Origin: Eublepharis macularius | Lineage: Eukaryota > Chordata > Lepidosauria > Squamata > Eublepharidae | NCBI RefSeq assembly: GCF_028583425.1 | Contig: NC_072801.1 | Span: forward strand, 20,976,001-21,040,000 | Direction of reading: 5' to 3' | DNA length: 64,000 nt | Shown here: positions 13,817 through 25,479 of the stretch, piece after piece | Position numbering within the stretch: position 1 is the stretch's first letter | How the letters are laid out: each line of letters begins with the position of its first letter | Position numbers and translations under genes: made by a program | Notes under the pieces: model-generated | Databases searched by the model: none | Told to the model about the DNA's origin: nothing | The model's input: the letters and a program-made list of their open reading frames with translations, nothing else

Positions 13817-16800
13817 GTAAGAGAACTTGCATCCCGAGAGAGAGAGAAATAACCTTCAGTAGACTTATTTTACTGCCTATTTGTGTTTAATAGAACTGAT
13901 ACCAGAGTTGTATTGCTTTAACTGAAGGCATTGGGCCTGATCTGCCGGGCTCTGTAAGTCTCAACAGAACTTGCACAGGAGTGAAGTTCTTCGTGGACAA
14001 TGACCATCAACTTTAAAGCCAGACAATGATTTTATGTAACCTTGAACTCTGAATATGTGCCTGTACTAAGTTTTATATGTAATGCCAAAAACCACAGTGT
14101 AATAATGATGAAGCTCTTATGTGTTTTACCTTGTTTTTAGTTTCTTTTTTTTTTCTCAGAACACGCAAAGCTTTACATAAGGGACTTTCTTCATTTTTAA
14201 ATAACGGTGTGCAGTGGTAGTGCTTTTGAAATCATGGCAAAAGCTCCAAGGGGCTGAAATGTCTATGGTGCAGAGACTTTGCTTCATAGAGCAAGGAGAA
14301 AGTGCAGAGGACCGTTTCAATATTCTGTACCTCTGTAAGATATCACTCTTCAGACACCCCTTTGCTCAGTTCAGTGGTACTTGTACAGAAGTCCCCATAA
14401 AATTAATTGAACCCAGGCTATAGTTCTTGTTTTCAATAACTGTGTGTAGAAGGCATCTGCTTTTTTAAAACACTAACATTTTAATGGGCTCACTCCAGTT
14501 AAGAGAGGATACTGAACCTGTTTGTGAATAAATCATACAGTGTTCTCCTCCCACCCCATATGCACGGGCACATGCGCATGGTGTCATTGAAAAGAACAGT
14601 ACGCCTATTGGCGACTTCCATGTTGCCATACGTCCCTCTGTCTGGATGGGGACATAGGATATGCTCATGGACTTCTCACTCCCTGCAGCATACCTTTGCA
14701 CTACCTAAATTGTGTATCTGTTGCCTCTTCTGTTAGGGGACAACAGGAATCTGTTGAACTTGCCTCTGTGGATGTCATGCCCGCACTCAACTGGTTTAAA
14801 AAGAAAAGGGAATTAATGCCTGATACTTGTGAACTAAATTTTTAAGATCTGACATGGCACCTGCTGGGAAAGATGCAAGCATTTCTGTAACAAGCTGGAG
14901 CTTTTTTTAAAAAATAGAAGAAAAATGTATTTGTTTAGTACAAATGTGTGCATTTGTTGAAACTGGTGTTGGAATTACTCAGTTAAGCCACAGGAGGGAG
15001 TTAGCGGTCAATGTTTGAATCCCAATGTGGGGTTTTTCTTTTTTTCTGGTAGACTTTTTCAGGAGCCTAAGGCCATCTTTCAAATATGTTGAATTAAAAA
15101 AAAAAACAAAACGTTTTCACCATTGTAATGACAATTGGTTTTGTGTGTCCATACGAAGGCAAAACATTCGTTGTGATGGTTTAACACTTGAACACAAAAT
15201 GCCTCTTAATGGTCATATGAACTTGTGTTTCGAAGGAAAAATAAAAAAACTCTGTGTTGCAAACCTTGAGCAGCTTGTTTTTTTTCCTGTCTTGTTTTTC
15301 AGATGTATTAAAATGTTTCTCTTGGACATTCTTCTGAGGGATTAAAATAATCTCAGGACTGTACTATCAGTTTGTCATTTGACGAACTCTCTGGGAACGA
15401 TATCGCCAATGTGGGGAGTGGGGAGGGTGATTTTCAATGTGAATTATTTTGTCTTGGGGAAGCTTCCTGTTGGCATTGCTTGCAGAATTGTGAAAGCTGT
15501 GTTTGCATGTCTGTGATAGGTCACGTGACAATTCAGACATGCAGCAATGTGCCAGCTGCCAAAATTGGATAAAGATCAGATTGGATGGTCTGCAGGTCTG
15601 TCCTGTGGTTGTTTGCCTGAGTGCGGAATGCCTTTCTTCTGACAATTAATAAGGGGCGTTAGCCACATTGTACCATTGTGTATACCACCCTTCCAAAGGA
15701 GCAGCAAGATCTATGGGTAAAATCCAATTAATGTGTCTTTACTTGAGAATGAGCCCCCTTTCATATTGTAGCATATGCTTCTGAGTAAAGCATTTCACTT
15801 GTTATAACCTGCATATGTTGAAGCCAAACATTGCCCCAAGCTTTATGCTGTAGTAAAGCTATTCGCCTTCAATACACCAAGGTTCCTCTAGTGATCTTAA
15901 ATCTCATCTTCCTTGTAACCAGTCACAACTCAAATTGGATAGGCATAAAATCCAAACTAGCGTTTTCCTTTTGATTTATTCCCATGTGAAGATTCACAAA
16001 TAGTTGCAAAAACAGCTTGTTTCTATAGTGTTTCTTCTCATATAAAATTTGTCTTGGTTTGGGAAATTTCAAGGGACGAGTATACCAAGATGCCAGTACT
16101 GCTCGACATTCTTGCTTCCAACTACTGGTTAGATTTAATTCCAGGCTATTGACCAGATAGCTTTCCCCCAAAGCATCAGTGGTTGGTCATCTGTAAAAGC
16201 CTCAAGACTGTTTTGCCAGGGGTGCTGTATATATCCGGGCATATTCTCCCTCACGTAAGCTTGCATCATGTTTCCCATTGGGAGCAAGGAATTGATGCTT
16301 TTACTGGAAAAAAAGTGAAACAGTACCAGGTTAATAGAAAGAATCCGAACTCCTATGCTGGGGGAAGCTTACTGCTGTGATGAGGAATGTCCCATGTACC
16401 CATAGGGATTCTCTGTTGTGTGTGCACAGGATTCCCCTGCACAGGGAAGCAGTCAGTGCACATATCAGAGCTGTGACGAGTGTGTCATGTTAAGCGGAAA
16501 AAGGGTGGCTTTTGTTTTGTTGACTGTATGAAGTCGGCTCATACTAATGCCCTCTGTCTATGCTGGCAGACAACAGCTCTCCAAGTTTTCAAGAAGAGAA
16601 TGGACTTTCTCAACCTCTGTTTGCTGAGATCCTTGCACTTTGAACCTAGAATGCTTTGCACGGCAAGCATGTACCCTGCCTCTGAGTTGAAGGCCTGCTT
16701 GGTAGAATCACAGTTAGAACATTTCACTCTCATGCGTAACAGCCTTGGAAAGACTCCACAAGCGGAGAAGTCCATAAAAACACTTCTAGACTGCAAGTGT

Positions 16801-19050
16801 TTTGGGTCATCTATCCTACCAGCAGTTCCACACATTAGTAGTTTGGGAAACATTGGTGGCATGGAAAAAAGAACAAAATCTCTTCTAACTTAGAAAAGCT
16901 GTCTTGCTTGGTCGCTGGGAGGTTGTTCATACTCGCCACAGGAGACTAGGCAAATGGCTGTTTACAATTCGAGTCTATAATAGTGAAGCTATAATTTATT
17001 CTGAAGCTGCTTTTTTCATCAATAGTTCAATTTAAAATGAAGGAGGCCGTTGTGCTCCAGTCCCTTTGAAAGCCTCAATTCTACCTGTTGTCAAGCAGAA
17101 CTTTAAATAACACTCTTCCGAAGTAGGTTGTTGGATTCAATTGGCTTTGTATTCTTTGTCAATTGGAAAAGGAAATGAAAATGATGCTATTCTTTGCTAA
17201 TAGCGTGTTGGAATTATTTTTTAAAAAGAGCTGCAGTGTAGGGAGAAAAGGTATGTTCCACTGGGCCTTTCTCTGAAGTAGGCATAGCTGAGATTTGTAG
17301 TCATTGCTGCTCTGTCTATTTCTATTATTGCTGAAGCCCAAGGTGGAATGTAGGCGTCTTGGTCTTGCAGCTTGGCTCTCCGACTGCTGTCCAATGGACT
17401 TTTCAACTGTCACTTGTCCAACATTCTGCCAAGCTGCCTACATTTCCCATCAAAACTTGAAGGAAGCTGACAAGTGCCCAACCTGTGTCATTCGTCACTT
17501 GTAGTTTGGCCCACAGTGTGACATGATGTCTGAATCCAAGATATCTCTGAGTTGTGCATGCCTAGTGGTGAGATGGGGGGGGCACATGAGCCTAATGCTT
17601 TCTATTGCCCATTCTCATAACCCACAGTTTTCTCTGAAGGCAGCCACTGTGGAAGGTATGTTACCAACCTATCCAGTGACTATAGCTGGACAAAGGTTGA
17701 GGAACCATGTCAGCTATGAAGTCTAACAAATAGAGTCACACTGCTGATGTAGATGGACTGGTATCCTTAGTTGCTTTTCATTTTGCAAGAAGAAGCCACT
17801 TTGGGCCAGGTTCCCTGGGGAGGCTGCATGGAAGTTTTCTTAATAAATGAATGAATTGAAGCCCTACCAGATTTGGAGTATGCTCCTGAAGGACATGCAT
17901 GCATTTATCATTTGGCTCCCCCCCCCACAGCCCTAAAAACAAGCACACGTTCCTATATCTATATTAAGGTGTTAACCAGGGTTGGTTAGATCACTTTCTA
18001 TCAAATATGCAAGTTTTGGTGACACTTAAAAGTTTCTTTCCTCATTTATTGTCCTTTTTTTGTTTTGGTCTCATGCTGTCCTTCTTTCCCATTTCTATAA
18101 TGCTAAGAAAAATATGTCTTAAAAATGTAGCTAGCATCAACACTACTGAAAACTGGTAGAACTTGTGTGACTTTGGACCAATGGAGTAGAGGCTTTTTTG
18201 GCTTGAAGGGCTGGAATATTTCTTCAGTCTCTATCCAGAGAGAAGTTTTGGGTTTATCCCTGAGCTGGTGCACACCCTGTTATGGCTTTCACTTTGTGAT
18301 CTAATTTTTTATTTCTATATCTTTATATCTCACCCTCCTTCCATCATGGAACTTAGCCATCCTAAGCAGAGTACACTGTTCTAAGTGCATTGACTTCAAT
18401 GGACTGTAAATCAGCTAATGGGGGATTTCTAGGAACTCTCCTGTGCAGGTGCTGACCTCACCTAGGTCTGCAGCAGAGTTGCTGAATGATTTCCCTGGGA
18501 CTTTGGACAGCCATGTCACAAACTGCTCTCAGCAGGGCTTTTTTTCAGCTGGAACGCGGTGGAACAGAGTTCCGGCACCTCTTGAAAATGGTCACATGGC
18601 CGGTGGCCAAGCGGCACAGAGGGCAATCTAAACTCCCCTCTGTCTGGATACGAGGGGCTGGGGCCACTGGCCATATGACCATTTTTGCAGAGGGCGATTT
18701 AAACTTTAAAAAACTCCTCCCTTCTTCCAGCTGACCCAAAGTGACGTCATTGTGCGGTCCTGAGTTCCACCACTGAGTTCTACCACCTCTTTTCCCAGAA
18801 AAAAAGCCCTGGCTGTCAGTACACCTTTACAAAAGAAGGGAGTGGGGAGAGGCTGTGTTCTTTGGCAAGCACAAGTTGAAAGCTTTTTACATGCTTGATA
18901 TTAACTGCATGATCTTTGGGTTCTGGCTGTTGGGACATAACCACTAGCCCATCAGTCTGTAGCAAACACAAATAATCAATAGTGTTTGCCTTTGTACTCC
19001 ACCAGCTTTAATTGTTAATGTATTTTGCTTTCCCTCTCTTCCCTTCTCAG
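13817..19050 (+). other. Ankyrin gene intron 2
   Basis: Mostly unremarkable AT-rich intron. Recognised contents are small MITE-like repeats near 15712-15800 and 18358-18412 and a hAT-like element at 18533-18811. The stretch 13817-15700 and the region around 15800-18350 contain nothing I can name. Confidence 0.5.
18533..18811 (+). mobile_element. Non-autonomous hAT-like element (CAGGGCTTTTTTTC family), copy A
   Basis: The ends are CAGGGCTTTTTTTC and GAAAAAAAGCCCTG. An 8-bp target duplication flanks it, GCTCTCAG against GCTGTCAG (7 of 8), which supports hAT. The subterminal parts differ: a 'ggaacgcggtggaacagag' side and a 'gaggtggtagaactcag' side. These give orientation and allow the other copies to be compared. 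There is no coding capacity. Confidence 0.85.
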
Positions 19051-19210
19051 AGCTCTTCAGAGTGTTCAGTTTGGATATGCAGATGTCTTGGATTATCTTG
19101 TCAGAAACCAAAAGCTTGATCTTGGGGTCATTGATGAAAAGAACCGAAATCTGTTGTTCTTAGCAGCGGTGTATGATCAGTCTAAGATCCTGGATTATTT
19201 CCTTGAAATG
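19051..19210 (+). CDS. Ankyrin-repeat protein, coding exon 3 (first ankyrin repeats)
   Basis: Residues 308-361. The acceptor is TTCCCTTCTCAG and the donor ATG|GTCAGT. The joined codon AG|A gives R308 ahead of ALQSVQFGYADVLDYLV, a first degenerate ankyrin repeat. NRNLLFLAAVYDQSKILDYF follows, with the LxxAAxxxxxxxLxxFL spacing of a second repeat that is completed in the next exon. Exon boundaries inside or between repeats are normal for this fold. The phases match on both sides. Confidence 0.8.
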
Positions 19211-19451
19211 GTCAGTTGCATCAAAGACCCATTACAATTTAGTCTTTAGATGTCAAAAATGTTATTTTTAAAATTAAGAAAATGTCAAAGGTGCTACATT
19301 GATTTAGCCATTGGGGCCGAATCTTCAGATTTCATCTGCAGAAGTGAAAGTAACTTTCTTACCGGTAGTTGGAAGTGGGGGGAGTTCAAAGCAGCAGATG
19401 TGCTGCTTTGTTGGCTTTCTTACCTGCACTCCATATCAGCTTGCTTTTACC

Positions 19452-19699
19452 CAGGGCTTTTTTTCAGCTGGAACGCGGGTGAACAGAGTTCCGGAACCTC
19501 TTGAAAATGGTCACATGGCTGGTGGCCCCGCCCCCTGATCTCCAGACAGAGGGGAGTTTAGATTGTCCTCCGGCTCGGAGGGCAATCTAAACTCCCCTCT
19601 GTCTGGAGATCAGGGGGCGGGGCCACCAGCCATGTGACCATTTTCTTCGAGGGCAACCCACTGAGTTCCACCACCTCTTTTCCCGGAACCCCCCCCCTG
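19452..19699 (+). mobile_element. hAT-like element, copy B, with a strong internal palindrome
   Basis: Starts CAGGGCTTTTTTTC and ends CCCTG, with the perfect 8-bp duplication CTTTTACC at 19444-19451 and 19700-19707. Inside, 'ctgatctccagacagagggg' near 19537 is mirrored by 'cccctctgtctggagatcag' near 19593, giving a long hairpin. The right end has decayed into a C run. Confidence 0.85.
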
Positions 19700-19741
19700 C
19701 TTTTACCTATGCTGCCAAATTTATTTTTATTTAAATAAAAA

Positions 19742-19905
19742 TAAGGAGAAGAAGTTAATGGATATGGGCTCCCCCTGGGCTTTATGCTCTCCACAACCCC
19801 TGTGAGATAAGTTGAGCACAGCTAAGGAAGGGGTTTGAAGGTCTCCGTTATCCAAGTCCAGTCGAAGGTAACAGTCTGGCCACTGTGCCACTTTGACTGA
19901 CTATC
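19742..19905 (-). repeat. Degraded SINE fragment (family A related)
   Basis: Reverse-strand text such as 'acaacccctgtgagataagt' and 'ctggccactgtgccactttg' matches the body and head of the family A SINE. It is strongly diverged and the boundaries are approximate. Confidence 0.4.
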
Positions 19906-20502
19906 CTCTCTGACTATTACTTATAGTTTCCATAAGAGTTACCTAACTTATCGATGATCTGCGTTATCTGCTCCAAATTGCTGACCATCTCATGATGCTT
20001 GACCATCTTACTCAAGCTAGTTTTAGGGAATTAAATCCAGTTAATTTAATTAAAGGGCCCCATCCATGAATACTAGTTCAGATTTGGGTGGGGGGCACCA
20101 GTTAGCCACTGTGTGCACGTAAGGGTGGGGGAGCCAGCCCATAAGCCACTCCTGAAATTGAATTGCGTTGGACCATGAATGGAGGGGAGGGAGGGAAGAG
20201 GACGCTGCCTAAATGATACTTGTGCCTGGACAGGGAACTGGGTGCCCCCTTCTCTGCCAGAGTACCCCGTTCTGCTCTGGTGCATGCCTGTCTGCTTTCC
20301 TCTTGTGCCAGCATACCCCCCCCCATTCCTTCCCACTCCAGAAGTCCATTCTTAGTTGTTATGAACTATACCATCTATGTGCATGGTGTTTGATAATGCA
20401 AGAAGATCGGTCCCAGCTTAGAAAATGGGCAGAGGGAGGTGGCAGAGGTGAGGGGAAGCCAGAGTGTGTATGAACATGCATTACTTACACTTTTTATGTG
20501 CT

Positions 20503-20915
20503 AAAAGGAGCCCCCCAGGTACCAGTTTTTCTACCACAGGGAATGTGGAATTTTGTCTGTCTGTCTATTTTATTCGATTTGTATTCTGCCCTCCCCACAT
20601 CAGCAGGCTCAGGGCAGATTCCAGTTAATACAATAATATAAAATACAAATACCTTTAAAACCAATAAAACATCTTAAATATTTTTAAAAAGAACACAAAA
20701 GAAGAATTTACCTGGCTGCCTCAGGTCTTGAGCTGCTTAGAGTATAAAACTACCTCCCCAGCTTTATTCTACCCCACCTCCAGTGTGTGGTAGAATAAAG
20801 CTGGAGAGGTAAATTCCTTATTGGGGTCTAGCAGCTTGAGGCTTGGACTAGCTGAATAAATTCCACATTTCCCATGGTAGAAAAGCTGACATGGGAAGGG
20901 GAGCAGTTTTTTACA
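20503..20915. mobile_element. Palindromic non-autonomous element interrupted by LINE-like DNA
   Basis: The text 'tttttctaccacagggaatg' near 20526 recurs inverted as 'catttcccatggtagaaaa' near 20866. Nested inside, 'agctttattctacc' at about 20760 is mirrored by 'ggtagaataaagct' at about 20789. The two arms therefore form a long imperfect foldback. A LINE 3'-end piece (about 20553-20690, minus strand, 'ctgccctccccacatcagca') sits inside the left half. I do not know the family. Confidence 0.5.
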
Positions 20916-21904
20916 CTGCTCGCTGGGGTGAAGTAGAAGTAGAGGAATGAGATGCCCCTCCGGTGGCAATGACATGGATCACACCATTTCAGACTGCTGG
21001 GGTGGGGAAGCATATACTATGGAATGCTCCCCATATTTTTTTTAAAAAAGGAACAACAATTCCTTGCAAACTGGAAATGAGCACAGCAAGCAAAATGAGG
21101 GGGGGGGGGGTTAAGAACAATGTTTCTGGCCATGCTACTTTTCTGTTTGCATGGACTTTTTAAGCAAAGGAACCTTCAAAGCAGAAATCTACCATCCAGT
21201 CCATTCTGCCCTCTCATTTTCCTACCTTTGCCAGCCAGGGAGTTTCAGGGATGGGCAGGAGGGAGTTCCTCTTTGGTTCTTCTTCCTTTCATCTTGCTCT
21301 GAGAATCTTCTGCCTCTATTACACAAAGAGTGATAATTATAGGATCCCTCTATCCTTTTGGCACTCGGGTCATTTTCCCAGGTATCTCTGAGCTGCCTGC
21401 AAGAAAGAAGAGATGGGTAGAAGTAGGAGGAGGGGAATGAGAATTTAGCAACTCTAACATAGCCCTGTGATGGACAGCGTCCAATGATTTGTCCTGGAAG
21501 GTGCTGGCTGCCCAGAGGTCTTTCCTGTGTTTCCTTTTCGCTTTGTGTGCTCTCTGTGTTTGGCAAACGTGTGTCTGTCACAGTCCACAGTTTGCAGCTC
21601 TGATGTACACCTAAAAATGTAATGTGTGAAACAATCCTTAAGGAGTGTGTTTGTGTCGAGTAAAGAAAACATTATGGAAACTTTACAGAGGGCTTCCTTA
21701 TTAGTACATAGGGAAGGAGTCTGCATGCCTGTGGAAATACTTGTTCAATTCCTCTTGGAGTTTTAATTATCTTTAACAGAAGCTTACTAATTTCAGCATG
21801 ATTAGTTTCAAGGACACATTTGAATCTCTGCTCCTACCTGTCAAACCCGGTAGCATGGCAAGGAAGCGCTGATGTTCTTCTTCAGAGGAGGGAGTTATAG
21901 GAAT

Positions 21905-22135
21905 AGGAACTTCTTTTTTTGCAGTCAAGTCGCAGTTGACTGATGGCAATCCATTAAGATGTTCAAGGCAAGAGAGCAACAGAAGAAAGTTTGCTGTTGC
22001 TTGCCTCTGCATAACATCTCAGGTCTTCCTCGGTGTTCTCCCGTCCAAGTACTAACCAAGGCCTGCCCTGCTCAGCTTCTTAGAGCTTATGAGATTGGAC
22101 TAGCCTGGGCCATCTAGGTAAGGATGATAGGAACT
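21905..22135 (-). repeat. 5S rRNA-derived SINE
   Basis: Read on the minus strand, the head contains 'aagctgagcagggcaggcct' and 'ggttagtacttggacgggag', the internal promoter region of 5S rRNA. A body follows, ending in 'atcagtcaactgcgacttga'. It is a retroposed SINE3-type element, not a functional 5S gene: only part of the 5S sequence is present and it has mismatches. Confidence 0.75.
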
Positions 22136-23546
22136 TGGTGAAGAGCAAGGCGAGTGTAGCTTTACATATATTGAAATGTCCTCTACCAATCTTTTGTCGT
22201 AAAAGACGCCTGTGTCGTCAGAATAGAAACAGAGGGCTTTAAGTGCCATGGCCAGGCTTCCGTTTGTAGACATCTGTGGATCATCAAGAGATCGTTATCG
22301 TTATTAGGATGTTGTAATTATTTTGGTAAACAGCAGTGCAGATTGCCGAGGAGGTCGCGTGGGTTTTCCCACAAACCCTGTCTCCATGGATTTAGTCCAA
22401 ACGTCATGTCTGGGGGCAGGGGAGGAGATGAGAGGGGGGTTTGGCATTGAGCTTGGGCCTGAGACACTGGAAACGGGTGCGTGTGCTTGAAACCAGTTTT
22501 CCTCCCACACCATTTCAATGGTGGAAATTGTTCCCCCACATCACCCCGAGTTACTGTTAGCCATGGAGGGAAGGTTCTTTTTAAAAAGCATCCTTATTAG
22601 ATTTTTTTCACCCATCCTTGCTCCTCCTGAAGTTGCTATCGACTGAAACGGTGCAGAGAGGGGTGAAGGGATTCAGCCCTCCCTTGCTTAGCACCCTAAT
22701 CCAATTCTTTTCCCTCTTTTCACGCTGCTGCTCTTTAATTCTGAAGAAAATGTACTTGTTCATTCCACCCCTCGCCTGGAATTTTTGGGTTTCCCCTTTG
22801 GGGAATATCAACTTGGGTGTGTGTGTGTCCCTTTTTGAAGTGGAGTTTCTTCAGAACTGAGAGAAATGTTTCATTCACATCTGGCCTTATCGTTTTTGAG
22901 TTCCGTGGAAGAATTCAGAGGGTTCTTCCCAGACAGCATCCCGTCCAGGCAATCCCCACTTTTAAGCTTTTACCCAGTTTGTGTCCTGGGCTCTAGCCTC
23001 TAGAAGAAACAATGAATCTGCAGAGGAATCCATCTGCATAGCATGAATTGGTCTATAGGACTGGATTTTCCCATCATTTGGTAACAAAAGTCCCCTTGTG
23101 AGGACTCTTCCTCCCATTGTCAGAAAGGACTCATTCCTGGTATCCTGGAGAACTGCAGGAAGAAGCACTCTGCAGGTGGGAGTGTTCTTCATTTGTGCTT
23201 GCGTCAATAGAAAAAAAAATGGCACTGGCTGCCTAGCTAAGCAGGCATCTCTTCCTGGAAAAGCAGGGATTTCCACATACTTAAATATTATGGGGAAGGC
23301 CATGGCTCTGTAGAAGTGATTGGTTTGTATGCAGAAGGTCCCACTCCCAAGTTCACTCTCCAGGACCTCCTGGTAACATATCTCAGGAAACAGGTATTAG
23401 GAAAGACCATTCTTTGCTGGAGACCCTGGAGAGCTACATCCTATCTGAATAGGCTGAAGTCCTGCATGCATTTAATATGTAATTTGAATAAGTATAAATT
23501 TTGAAAAACATGCTGAGCTAAGTGGACTAATGGACTAAGGCAGCAT

Positions 23547-24130
23547 CAGGGCTTTTTTTCTGGGAAAGAGGTGGTGGAACTCAGTGGGTTGCCCTCGGAG
23601 AAAATGGTCACATGGCTGGTGGCCCCGCCCCCTGATCTCCAGACAGAGGGGAGTTTAGATTGCCCTCCGCGGCACCAAGTGGCGCGGAGGGCAATCTAAA
23701 CTCCCCTCTGTCTGGAGATCAGGGGACGGGGCCACAGCCATATGACCAGGGCTTTTTTTCAGCGGGAACGCGGTAGAACGGAGTTCCGGCACCTCTTAAA
23801 AATGGTCACATGGCCAGTGGCCCTGCCCCCTGATCTCCAGACAGAGGAGAGTTTAGATTGCCCTCCGTGCTGCCGAGTGGCGCGGAGGGCAATATAAACT
23901 CCCCTCTGTCTGGAGGTCTGGGGGTGGGGCCACCAGCCATGTGACCATTTTCGCTGTGGGCAATTTAAACTTTAAAAAATTCCCCCCTTGTTCCAGCTGA
24001 CCCAAAGTGACGTCATTGTGCGGTCTTGAGTTCCACCACCTCTTTTCCCAGAAAAAAAGCCCTGCATGTGACCATTTTCAAGAGGTTCCGGAACTCCGTT
24101 CCACCATATTCCAGCTGAAAAAACGTCGTG
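23547..24130 (-). mobile_element. hAT-like element, copy C outer
   Basis: Opens with CAGGGCTTTTTTTCTGGG and is flanked by perfect 8-bp duplications GGCAGCAT (23539-23546 and 24131-24138). It is itself interrupted by copy C inner. Its far end is decayed ('gctgaaaaaacgtcgt'). Confidence 0.85.
23747..24064 (+). mobile_element. hAT-like element, copy C inner (nested)
   Basis: Complete ends CAGGGCTTTTTTTCAGC and GAAAAAAAGCCCTG, with target duplication CATATGAC against CATGTGAC (7 of 8). It sits inside copy C outer, so it is younger than that copy. Confidence 0.85.
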
Positions 24131-24479
24131 GGCAGCATCATGTATTCAAGTTACCTTATGCCAAGTACAACTACCAGTCTGTATAGCTCCAGATTTGCTA
24201 CCTTCTCAGGTGCTAATTTTTCCTGATCATGTTTCCGTTGATTCTTTGGCTTATGCCAGGACATGCTATATGCTAAGCACGATCTCTCTGCACTGAGATT
24301 TCCTGTAGATTTTTTAATTTGTTATTTCTTCTTACGTTTTTTGTTAGAGATATAATTATTATTTTTTTATTGTTAGGAATAGCATACAGTGTGTCACTAT
24401 TTGTGATTTTATTTTGACTTCTAATGTACGTCTCCTTATGTGTGTGGTATTCTCCACTGGCTATTGTTTGTTCTTCTAG

Positions 24480-24660
24480 ACCCTTCCCATACCTGATGTA
24501 AACCAAGCAGCAGAAAACGGAAACACGCCGCTTCATGCTGCAGTAAACACTGGAAAAATGCACCTGGTCTCACTGCTCTTGCATTACCCTGGAATCAATG
24601 TGAACATCCCCAACCCACAGTGCGATGGAGCTACCGCGCTGCACCTTGCTATTGTTTATG
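24480..24660 (+). CDS. Ankyrin-repeat protein, coding exon 4 (central ankyrin repeats)
   Basis: Residues 362-421 and the first base of 422. The acceptor is TTGTTCTTCTAG. The sequence contains GNTPLHAAVNTGKMHLVSLL, a canonical ankyrin repeat (TPLHAA, then LVxLLL), and begins the next with DGATALHLAIVYG. The donor TATG|GTAAAA leaves phase 1, matched by exon 5. The NVNIP-like loop between the repeats is typical of IkB-like ankyrin proteins, but I would not assign a subfamily from this alone. Confidence 0.88.
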
Positions 24661-25270
24661 GTAAAATCCCTGGCTGTTTTTTTTTTTGTGGCTTTAGGAC
24701 AGTTCTGTGTTTAAATCCATGCCATAATTCTTTAGTGATAGAGAAAACATGCCCACCTTGGGCTTTGAGATGCTTGAGAGAAAGGAGGAAATATAAACAC
24801 TCTAAACAAAATACGGATCGGTTCCTTAAGGTGGTTATGGTGATGCGGACAAACTAACTTTAATTTTGGCCTCTTCAGGATTTCAACAGAGGCATTGACA
24901 TTTATTGAAGCAAAAAAATGGTGTGCGTGTGTGTTAACATCTATAGTTACTATTTACTACCACATTTTTATCCCATCCTTTCTCAAAGAAGTTCCAGGGC
25001 ATCATATAAAGTGAAAAACAGAACAGTACTTAAGATCCCAGATTCAGAGTTACTGAAATGTATTGATTTCAGCGGGTTTAGACTGGAGCAGCTGTGTCTA
25101 GGAGTTGCCCTGCAAGAAGCGGACCCCAAGCAGCTCAATCGCTCAGATAAATGTCTAGGGAAGCCCGAACGCAGGACCTTTGGATCTTTTGCATATGTTT
25201 CGGTTGCTATTATCACCAGCTAAAAAAAAAAAATCTCTCTCCTCCTTCCCTCTGGTTTTATTTTTTTTAG
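24661..25270 (+). other. Ankyrin gene intron 4
   Basis: A short 610-base intron ending in a T-rich tract and TTTTTTTAG. It contains a small LINE-tail-like patch near 24740-24800 and nothing else that I recognise. Confidence 0.6.
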
Positions 25271-25458
25271 GGCACCTGGGAATTTGCTATTTATTGCTGA
25301 ATGCTGCAGCTGATGTTGAAAGTCCTGTCGGAGGGTTAACACCTTTACAGCTTGCGGAAATGTTTGGTAACAAAGCTATCATTGGCCTTCTCAAAATGCA
25401 TGTCAAACGATTTAAGCTTGAAAGTAAAATGTTAGGCTTGTCAGCTTTAGAATTTTAA
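25271..25458 (+). CDS. Ankyrin-repeat protein, last coding exon
   Basis: Residues 422-483 and a TAA stop. It completes the repeat started in exon 4 (GHLGICYLLLNAAADVES) and adds GLTPLQLAEMFGNKAIIGLL, a last repeat with the TPLQLA core. A short basic tail (HVKRFKLESK) ends in LSALEF. The C-terminus lies just after the repeats, so the protein carries no other C-terminal domain. Confidence 0.88.
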
Positions 25459-25473
25459 AAAAATGGTTTTTTA

Positions 25474-25479
25474 ATTAAA
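25474..25479 (+). terminator. Likely polyadenylation signal ATTAAA
   Basis: ATTAAA lies 15 bases after the ankyrin stop codon, followed by a T-rich stretch. If used, the 3' UTR would be very short; a longer UTR ending further on cannot be excluded. Confidence 0.4.

Larger units (their letters stand above)
23292..24150 (+). repeat. tRNA-derived SINE (family B) split by a nested hAT-like insertion
   Basis: The head 'ggggaaggccatggctctgt' and 'gcagaaggtcccactcccaa', the middle 'gagaccctggagagcta' and the tail 'aaggcagcat ... catgtattca' form one SINE. Its tail is split by the element at 23547-24130; the 8-bp GGCAGCAT is duplicated on both sides. Another copy of this SINE lies at about 30050-30240. 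Confidence 0.7.
19211..24479 (+). other. Ankyrin gene intron 3
   Basis: A repeat-rich intron. It holds hAT-like copy B, a palindromic element, a 5S-derived SINE, and a SINE carrying two nested hAT-like elements. The stretches 20000-20500, 20920-21900 and 22140-23290 show no gene or named repeat, apart from a G run at 21100-21110 and a short (GT)n at about 22818. Confidence 0.55.

Noticed and set aside
22043-22120. A 5S rRNA gene
   Set aside because: Only part of the 5S sequence is present, with mismatches, and it is fused to a SINE body, so it is a retroposed SINE head.
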